In this document: positions 10,101 through 12,155 of the stretch, in pieces
Position numbering within the stretch: the stretch's first letter is position 1
How the letters are laid out: each line of letters starts with the position of its first letter
The notes under the pieces: model-generated
Seen by the model: the letters and a program-made list of their open reading frames with translations, nothing else
What the model was told of the DNA's origin: nothing
Database searches by the model: none
NCBI GenBank assembly: GCA_030377945.1
Contig: JAUCGD010000088.1
Coordinates: 1 to 12,155, forward strand
DNA: 12,155 nucleotides
Direction: 5' to 3'
Source: Desulfobacterales bacterium HSG17
GTDB lineage: Bacteria; Desulfobacterota; Desulfobacteria; Desulfobacterales; Desulfococcaceae
Made by a program: the position numbers and the translations under genes

Positions 10101-12155
10101 TCAGGATCATAATAGAGGTCATGATCAAATCTTGATTCAGGCATTTCACTGATTGAGTATTTTTTGTCTAATATATTTTCCCAAAGGCTTTCAGGATCAT
10201 CTGCATGGGGAAGGGTGCAGCCGATACCAATAACTGCTATTTCATCATTTATCTTGTTTTTTGAATTTGAAAAAATCTCAAGAAGGTTAATATTTTTATA
10301 TAAATTAGTTTTTGTATTAAAATATTTATTATGAATATCTTTGATTGTCACAACATCGTTAAAGAATGCAAGTGAGTCACCCACAAGGAAATTGCCTTTT
10401 TCCTTATGATCCTCATCATTAAACCATGTATAATTTTCAGGCCCGGGATTTTTAAAATCAGGCAGAAAGCCCTTTGCTCCAATCAGCAGAGAGCCAATAT
10501 TTCTTTTTTCAAAGGCACGTTTCCTTTTATCAAGACTTTCCTTGTTTTTAAGCATTTTTGCTTCATTTTCAATCATTGTCCTGGCAAACTTTGTGGGAGC
10601 AGTTCTTGAAGCCAGCCCTAAGCTTTTGCCCATGACTATGGTTTCATTTTCCTTGATAAGAATTTCCCTGTACTGGGCTTTAATGCACTTGCTTTCAACA
10701 ATTTCATCGGCAAAAAGATAGGCTGTTCCTACCTGGAGACCGATTTTGACTCCCTTTGCAGCAAGAAAGGATGTAAGTCCTGAAATAAAAAATGATGCAA
10801 ACCTGGTTGAAATTCCGCCGGCAAAAACAAGGTATAAATCAGACAAATCATTGCCCTGGTTTATCAGAAAAGAGATGGATTGTTCCCATAGAACAAGAGA
10901 AGATAAAGAACCTACATGGCCACCTGCCTCTCCTCCTTCAAAAATAAAGCGCGTACACCTGTTTTTTAAGGCATTGTCCATCATGGATACAGATGGAGTG
11001 TGCATATAGGTTTTGGTTCCTGATTTTTCAAGTTCAACAACCTGGGAGGGGATTCCCCCTGCAAAAAGTGCATAGGGAACTTTATATTTTTTTACCATTG
11101 CCAGATGGCTGTTTATGGCAGGGTTGAAAGCTTCAATACCCACAAGTCCCGCTCCAAAATTATCCACCTTTTTAGACCCATCTTTAAGCATATTATCAGC
11201 AAGATTGTCAGGAAGGCTACCCACTGCAAAAAACGGTAGTGCTCCATGTTCCAACACTTTATTTGCAAAAGCAGAGTTATCGGAAATATTGGCCATAGGA
11301 CCCTGAATCAGAGGAAATTGCGTACCCTGATCTGTTGCAAACCGGGATTCAGGTTTTACAGGGTCGTATTCATCAATAAAATTTAGATTCTCACCAATAC
11401 CTGTAAAAAATTCAGCAATAACTTCACCAAGATCAGTGGAATCTTTTACAAAATTTTTAGCAAAAATACCATCCTGCCCAAGATAAAAAAGGCTTTGAAT
11501 AAAATTTTCATCGGCATTGTCAAAAGAGCTTATATTTTCCTTTATAAACCGATAGATTTTCTTGCTGCCGTCTGCATCTTCTTCAAGCTCAACAGCTTTT
11601 AGTTTAAGATCTTTTACAATTTTGGTCCCAAGTTTTGCAAACATCCTGTAAATATCTGCGTCGCCTTGTTCAGCGTTTTTGTATTCAATTTGAGTGGAAT
11701 CACTTTCATCAACCACTGCAAGAAGATCTTTAAATTTTTGAGAAACAGGAGCCTGATCGGTTAACAGAAACTGGCTGTCCATGACAAGGCCTGACACACC
11801 AGCTGCAAACATGCCGGCAGCAGTATATTTACCCACTCCGCCATGGATAAATAAAGGCAGGTTACTGTTTTTTAAATACCACTGCATTAAAATAAAAGAA
11901 GAGTATTTTGAAACCATGCCACCTGCTTCATTGCCTTTTAAAATCAAGGCATGGGGTGTAATCTTAGTTATTTTTTCATTGATATTAATATCTTTGATTT
12001 CAAGAATTATTTTTGTATCTGCAAAATTTGAAAAATCTGCAATCTCATCTTCCTGGGAACCATTTTTTAAAAGGGGACAAATTAAAGAGTCAAGATTAAT
12101 CAGGGTCAATTGTCTTATTTTTTCAATCAGCTCAATATCGTGATCAAAAAGCCTG
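1175..12155 (-). CDS. Multidomain type I fatty acid/polyketide-type synthase (5' partial)
   Basis: An iterative-looking megasynthase of at least 3659 residues. Order: two flavin enoyl-reductase-like repeats (to ~245 and ~260-500), KS1 (~622-1083), KS2 (~1105-1557), AT (~1595-1885), KS3 (~1985-2493), Ala/Pro linker, two ACPs (~2588-2665, ~2692-2769), KR (structural half ~2838-3040, catalytic half ~3052-3330) and double-hotdog dehydratase (~3335-3625). The TTG at 12109 is not a convincing start: no good ribosome site precedes it, and the frame runs open to the edge (RLFDHDIELIEKIRQL). The cut flavin domain also implies roughly 50-100 missing residues. The chain holds every activity for elongation and full reduction, normally split over PfaA, PfaC and PfaD in secondary-lipid synthases. 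It shows no thioesterase, reductase or condensation release domain, no methyltransferase and no phosphopantetheinyl transferase. Product unknown; a long or specialised acyl chain is my inference. No frameshift interrupts it. Numbering counts TTG 12109 as residue 1. Confidence 0.9.
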   Translation of the reverse strand, partial: RLFDHDIELIEKIRQLTLINLDSLICPLLKNGSQEDEIADFSNFADTKIILEIKDININEKITKITPHALILKGNEAGGMVSKYSSFILMQWYLKNSNLPLFIHGGVGKYTAAGMFAAGVSGLVMDSQFLLTDQAPVSQKFKDLLAVVDESDSTQIEYKNAEQGDADIYRMFAKLGTKIVKDLKLKAVELEEDADGSKKIYRFIKENISSFDNADENFIQSLFYLGQDGIFAKNFVKDSTDLGEVIAEFFTGIGENLNFIDEYDPVKPESRFATDQGTQFPLIQGPMANISDNSAFANKVLEHGALPFFAVGSLPDNLADNMLKDGSKKVDNFGAGLVGIEAFNPAINSHLAMVKKYKVPYALFAGGIPSQVVELEKSGTKTYMHTPSVSMMDNALKNRCTRFIFEGGEAGGHVGSLSSLVLWEQSISFLINQGNDLSDLYLVFAGGISTRFASFFISGLTSFLAAKGVKIGLQVGTAYLFADEIVESKCIKAQYREILIKENETIVMGKSLGLASRTAPTKFARTMIENEAKMLKNKESLDKRKRAFEKRNIGSLLIGAKGFLPDFKNPGPENYTWFNDEDHKEKGNFLVGDSLAFFNDVVTIKDIHNKYFNTKTNLYKNINLLEIFSNSKNKINDEIAVIGIGCTLPHADDPESLWENILDKKYSISEMPESRFDHDLYYDPDKKAEDKTYTTLAGHVDHFEFDKKRFGYAMGKEKKLSRSQKMVLQTAYKAVEDAGLLGADNRLISDDVSRTAVIIATCLGNELGNELQLKYWSPEIVSLMEKTEEYQNLEDKEKQELKQVLMDGMEGNNPGYDPVHGILLNIEASRIARHLGIRGANYVVDAACASSVTALDAAVGELLSGDHDQVIVGGVNTHLAPEPFVGFSKMGTLSAKGSFPFDERADGFILGEGSVIFVLKRIKDAIRDKNHIYGVINSIGASSDGKGKAIAAPNSKGQKLSVQRCFENIRHDIKPEDIGFIEAHGTSTTIGDEAELLTLNSVYKNSNAGISSIKSQIGHLLGCAGAAGLLKALLTVEKGILPPNGQFEKLSKNHDLDDSSLFIIKDSKKWDTAGSQSRKAAVSSYGFGGINYHMVVEQMTDSYRSLPRNIFTDPSYDFNDDRIVIAGLGVFLPGAKNSEEFWEKLESGEKQLSHIPRNRFDNDIYAGFDKKSNYRIQKVNAGIVKDHKFNNLKYRMPPMMVKAIERGQIFGLEAATDALETSGLLAQIESGNKVGVILGTISGEHQSKNIIRTRKQLIGNIIKESSSLDAAKLDTISSQLVESIRQTFPENNEDTIPGLLSNIIAGRIANYFDLNGASYVIDASCASSFIAMRNAARNLKQKDLDFVLAGGVDCNLYPAVLMAFKRLGLLSEDQCNFYDSRSDGYVMGEGAAIHIMTTYKKAKEYDMEILGEINDCAVRSSVPDHLLSPSGPTFVSTINEAYEKSGIRKQDISHLDVFAFSNVFGDIVEKQVIEQSFDHEMFCGNVKPQFGYFKAANPAVAIAKLMLMNKNGKILPNFNYDPDHSTLKDGKVLKPAMQMVVKPNQPLRFASNVNGVGGNHCHMIMGTLPLMLDEKRKAAHAELRTASASDIPVIDYAGHAYSADARGKKLKMVALLSGQGAQRDHMMKELFEKDDHIRKIMEQGEKIFVELRGYSLLDMMFGSDNAINSTQNTQPAVFLSSSAVYSRLSMEGFAPDYFIGHSVGEYTALFCNGMLNFDDAMRLIIKRSDLMYESTLKVPGKIMVVFKNEKETENFIRKSSVFNIYITNKNSEKQTAVSGKAEDIEKFCEFLKGEGVFFKKLNLTGAFHTPLLKDASDRLRKYLDTITFNDTRFGNIISNTTAQPYPEMRDEVKDLLAKQIVSPVEFIKSIENVYESGRTHFIEIGPSRLLVNLLKNINIGDYKTAVSVDSKTGEIKSFEQCRKYLLECHSIFEPKSVQKIQDFVNLKSEKEQPRIDMSEDFESFKHNNQELVDQILYKEYLAQKRESAIDAIERFDFNTGKIVISGVSVGLPGKARRVFAADNFDAILNGENFIDPLTVEAQEQIIDKNITKLFKQPDGNARFVQITKAEDVVHLAGQLGYFDLTDEYGIKAQYDISMAIAIAAGIEALKDANIPLVMQYKKVKGGKSMIPAGFALPESMQEETGVIVSSILPNIETFITELEKYYYEKLFLKPYEEFENIYYYLMEKIKEQEIKEQLTEWFFKAKSRKQPDFTEFKFERNFLANATPLGAAYLAQIIKAKGPNTLVSAACASTTLAIGIAEDWIRVGRCKRVIVIGGDNMSSPKQGPWVESGFLAVGAATIKKRVSEGAKPFDEDRNGTIIGAGAVGLVIEKASCAKTRGMNGQCEILGTHMANSAYHAFNIDVPHMAHEMKKFITKVEKQNGIKQTEYADKLLFMSHETYTPARGGSADAEVTALKETFADHLNSICISNTKGFTGHTLGAAVEDVVMVKALQKRKAPPIANLKKIPEHFKKLNFSGQSKINSEYGLHLAAGFGSHFAFMFVKRVEENLVEGNAEYQNWVKQVTGSQDPKLKIIDNTLCAVAGGEAFVDVADRKPQKTLKPETAPAPVIPVTPTPVIAVKENIEELESIPVKEQSSPQAQGNALEIIKNIIAEQTGYTSDMLEDELDLEADLGVDTVKQVEIFAKIASHFEFAVPDDLKLRDLNTIAKLGSYVAGKLKGRPEIDIPIPASTDKSVAQPEQQSQTSGDAIDKVKEVIAEQTGYTVDMLEDDLDLEADLGVDTVKQVEIFAKIAFHFGFAVPDDLKLRDLNTIARLSEYINKKAGVSKENESVKTPFVEMPESQQPDEGLPAEQDNIYVDQNSEFPDPESPIKRLIMRVKESDLPAQSKKDFQDKTIIVSLDNHGFAESIIKEIEDKKGKVITIGAKGADFKFDLADIKSTQKQVEKLKKVHSNINGFIHLAPLDFYFSQKKIDNTFDESLNTGIKSFFVMIKAMFEDFDKKENIIGTISFDSVVFPYMNGCNSIYPMFAGLAGLMKTVNKEMEKTKVKVVDFSYKQPKRSINRITQIFLNELLSDDTMCEVGYKNSKRYVLSMKPCIADKTQKIIATNDTLLVTGGASGITYEIIKKVVEKYKTNLVILGSSDIYNTDSKFLDKTSSQPQLMAMLKEDMPKAKPLEIKRALDRLIRTRKSLENIEQLQSLGVSVEYNSVDIRDAKDVKAVVDKYDKIDGVFHAAGVEMSQFIPKKELWTFEQVVDVKIKGIDNLIQSFIGREYKYFFAFSSVTARFGNEGQVDYTAGNDYLGKALFQQQQLYPERTFKVFAWTAWGDVGMATSSTVQKVLEERGIQFLPKDQGVKFFMADLLDTAELEMAFSGLDYSFDKDGLLGDPGRVSFPFLDNQVEKSSTGVTYSRLLDIKRDIFLNDHTMADVPLFLGSTGIETMAEVAKSMVEDNQSLIELNDFHIPYGIKLLKKRPKKLLIEGSKDKDGMLDCTITSIFKNPQGVIMGDPKLHYEGKYKFSRESLKPKKIKLPQFHPVSFKGDLETLIYNPKRLFMHGLFGTITDINSFDGKTLITTMEDTSEKEFFKGIKNPDFVAAPILVDAMFQTGGLLEFFTSSRTVLPFKIKTLKFYKDVKKQTQYFCITSKENSGEETNTYDLKLVDKKGNIFIAIKSFEMVKLNRIDPEDRIAELVEFSSVKEK
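1235..2107 (-). other. Polyketide-synthase-type dehydratase (double hotdog)
   Basis: Residues ~3335-3625, the C-terminal domain. It begins FPFLDNQVEKSSTGVTYSR; the first hotdog has His3369 in NDHTMADVPLFLGS, followed by GIETMAEVAKSM. The second hotdog has Asp3546 in VDAMFQTGG, matching the conserved Asp-x-x-x-Gln. The catalytic His/Asp pair is therefore present. The HxxxGxxxxP motif is altered (Gly to Asp3373, Pro to Leu3378), with VP kept between. Water removal from the KR product is the likely role; the altered motif leaves some doubt about activity. Confidence 0.72.
2120..2956 (-). other. Ketoreductase catalytic domain
   Basis: Residues ~3052-3330. NADPH site LLVTGGASGITYEI (3057-3070); GVFHAAGVEM (3175-3184); catalytic residues Lys3203 or Lys3205, Ser3226/Ser3227 in FSSVTARFGNEG, Tyr3240 and Asn3244 in VDYTAGNDY. 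WTAWGDVGMA follows as in other SDR-type KR domains. It should reduce the beta-keto acyl chain on the ACP. The LDD motif of B-type KRs is absent (HAAGVEMSQ), and the A-type Trp eight residues before the Tyr is Phe3232, so hydroxyl configuration cannot be predicted. Confidence 0.87.
2990..3598 (-). other. KR structural (pseudo-Rossmann) half
   Basis: Residues ~2838-3040. A degenerate Rossmann-like fold: KTIIVSLDNHGFAESIIKEI lacks the TGxxxGxG nucleotide motif, and INGFIHLAPLDF, IIGTISFDSVV and SIYPMFAGLAGLMKTVNKE follow the usual strand/helix order with no Ser-Tyr-Lys set. It matches the non-catalytic subdomain that precedes and braces the catalytic KR in modular synthases. Confidence 0.65.
3803..4036 (-). 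other. Acyl carrier protein domain ACP2 with Thr at the carrier site
   Basis: Residues ~2692-2769. Its core is 53/58 identical to ACP1 (residues 2704-2761 against 2599-2656), with the same GVDTVKQVEIF motif. Residue 2728 is Thr, here encoded by ACA (3926-3928) rather than ACG. The two Thr codons and many silent differences between the two ACPs argue against a sequencing error or a very recent copy. Tandem ACPs in PUFA-type synthases raise output; that could hold here if the domains are active. Confidence 0.85.
4115..4348 (-). other. Acyl carrier protein domain ACP1 with Thr at the carrier site
   Basis: Residues ~2588-2665, a four-helix carrier fold by sequence (IIAEQTGYTSDMLEDELDLE, then ADLGVDTVKQVEIF). 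The motif that normally reads LG(I/V)DS(I/L)K reads GVDTVK: residue 2623, where phosphopantetheine is attached to Ser, is Thr (codon ACG, plus-strand 4241-4243). The rest of the motif (Asp before, Lys-Gln-Val-Glu after) is intact, so it is not a decayed domain. Whether this Thr is modified is unknown. Confidence 0.85.
4360..4480 (-). other. Pro/Ala-rich interdomain linker before the ACPs
   Basis: Residues ~2545-2584, including PETAPAPVIPVTPTPVIAV, are rich in Pro, Ala, Val and Thr, low in complexity and without domain features. Such mobile linkers typically flank carrier proteins in megasynthases and let them reach several active sites. A similar Ser/Pro/Gln-rich linker separates ACP1 from ACP2 (~2666-2691). 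Confidence 0.6.
4631..6157 (-). other. Ketosynthase KS3, divergent, with inserted helical segment
   Basis: Residues ~1985-2493. It has Cys2236 in SAACAST, His2384 in MSHETYTPARGG, Lys2419 and His2424 in NTKGFTGHTLGAA, and ends GFGSHFAF, so the Cys-His-His set is complete. It is clearly different from KS1: the first His lies in SHETYT instead of EAHGTST. A charged, Tyr-rich predicted helical stretch (~2140-2200, with YYYEKLFLKPYEEF and KIKEQEIKEQL) precedes the active-site region. It sits next to the ACPs, so it may be the main elongating KS while KS1/KS2 do another step; this is inference. Confidence 0.85.
6455..7327 (-). other. Acyltransferase domain (malonyl-type predicted)
   Basis: Residues ~1595-1885. 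LLSGQGAQ (1600-1607) opens the domain; the catalytic Ser1687 lies in GHSVGEY and His1793 in GAFHTPLL. Arg1712, 25 residues after the Ser, is the conserved carboxylate-binding Arg of dicarboxylyl-CoA transferases, and the AFH motif with the small Val after the Ser favours malonyl over methylmalonyl. It ends with FIEIGPSRLLVNLL. It is the only AT in the window, so it probably feeds both ACPs and all KS domains. Confidence 0.87.
7439..8797 (-). other. Ketosynthase-like KS2 lacking both catalytic histidines
   Basis: Residues ~1105-1557. The thiolase fold is clear (IVIAGLGVFLPGA at the start, SNVNGVGGNHCHM at the end) and the nucleophile Cys1310 remains in DASCASS. The EAHGTGT region reads FAFSNVFGD (1443-1451), so the first His is replaced (Phe1445 by position) with two residues missing. 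NIGH reads PQFGY, so the second His is Tyr1477; Lys1472 remains. The domain should not support normal decarboxylative condensation. A chain-length-factor-like partner of KS1, or an acyl-holding or transfer domain, fits better. Retention of the Cys is unlike classical chain length factors. Confidence 0.8.
8861..10249 (-). other. Ketosynthase KS1 (catalytically complete)
   Basis: Residues ~621-1083. Starts at IAVIGIGCTLPHADDPESLW and carries all condensing residues: Cys833 in DAACASS, His969 in EAHGTST, Lys999 and His1004 in KSQIGHLLGCAG, and the C-terminal GFGGINYH. It should therefore be able both to accept an acyl chain and to decarboxylate the extender. It is followed within about 20 residues by KS2, the arrangement seen in the KS-chain-length-factor pair of PfaC-type proteins. 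Confidence 0.9.
10610..11332 (-). other. Flavin enoyl-reductase-like domain b (NPD/PfaD-type), motif-complete
   Basis: Residues ~260-500. It opens with QFPLIQGPMANISD, the standard start of the nitronate monooxygenase/FabK/PfaD barrel, continues through FAGGIPSQVVEL and has the intact EGGEAGGHVG motif (391-400) with His398. FAGGIST (429-435) and LQVGTAYLFADE (458-469) complete the FMN phosphate-binding part. In PfaD-type synthases this flavin domain is the trans-acting enoyl reductase; here it is fused to the N-terminal side of the synthase. The enoyl-reductase role is assigned by family and context. Confidence 0.75.
11375..12155 (-). other. Flavin enoyl-reductase-like domain a (NPD/PfaD-type), N-terminally cut, likely degenerate
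   Basis: Residues up to ~245. The segment KGNEAGGM (58-65), then LPLFIHGGVGKYTAAGMFAAG and VSGLVMDSQFLL, matches the second half of the nitropropane-dioxygenase/PfaD barrel, including the phosphate-binding GG turn for FMN. The usual GxEAGGH motif reads GNEAGGM: the His expected at the active site is Met65. A helical tail (FYLGQDGIFAKNF) resembles the end of such domains. The first half of the barrel lies outside the window. The domain is probably structural or altered in chemistry; this is inference. Confidence 0.65.

Overview
The window is AT-rich and coded entirely on the minus strand. It holds one giant gene, a short intergenic stretch with the remains of an insertion sequence, and one regulator gene. 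Nothing in it proves a host. The low GC, the style of the proteins and the type of megasynthase suggest an anaerobic bacterium such as a marine Desulfobacterota (sulfate-reducer-like), but this is inference.

Layout, in transcription order (right to left). (1) From 12155 to 1175 runs a single uninterrupted frame for a multidomain type I fatty-acid/polyketide-type synthase. The frame is still open at the right edge, so the N-terminus lies outside the window; at least 3659 residues are inside. Domain order is FMN enoyl-reductase-like repeat a (cut) - FMN enoyl-reductase-like repeat b - KS1 - KS2 - AT - KS3 - ACP1 - ACP2 - KR structural half - KR catalytic half - double-hotdog dehydratase. It therefore carries a whole elongation and full-reduction cycle on one chain. 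This resembles the functions split among PfaA, PfaC and PfaD in secondary-lipid (polyunsaturated fatty acid type) synthases. (2) From 1174 to 886 is an intergenic stretch with two stem-loops, the C-terminal remnant of an IS3-family transposase, a likely IS end, and a strong extended -10 promoter overlapped by a 19-bp palindrome. (3) From 885 to 88 is a TrmB-family transcriptional regulator. (4) Positions 1-87 hold nothing I can name.

The unusual points are these. Both ACP domains have Thr where the phosphopantetheine-bearing Ser normally sits. KS2 keeps its Cys but has lost both catalytic His residues. The first flavin-reductase repeat has lost the usual His. Three KS domains share one AT, one KR and one DH, with no visible release domain. 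The promoter and possible operator of the regulator lie inside transposase-derived DNA. How the parts work together is inferred: AT loads an extender (a conserved Arg fits malonyl), KS1/KS2 and KS3 condense, KR, DH and the flavin domain reduce fully or partly, and the TrmB protein may control the locus. Residue numbers for the synthase count the TTG codon at 12109 as residue 1; 15 further in-frame residues lie upstream within the window.
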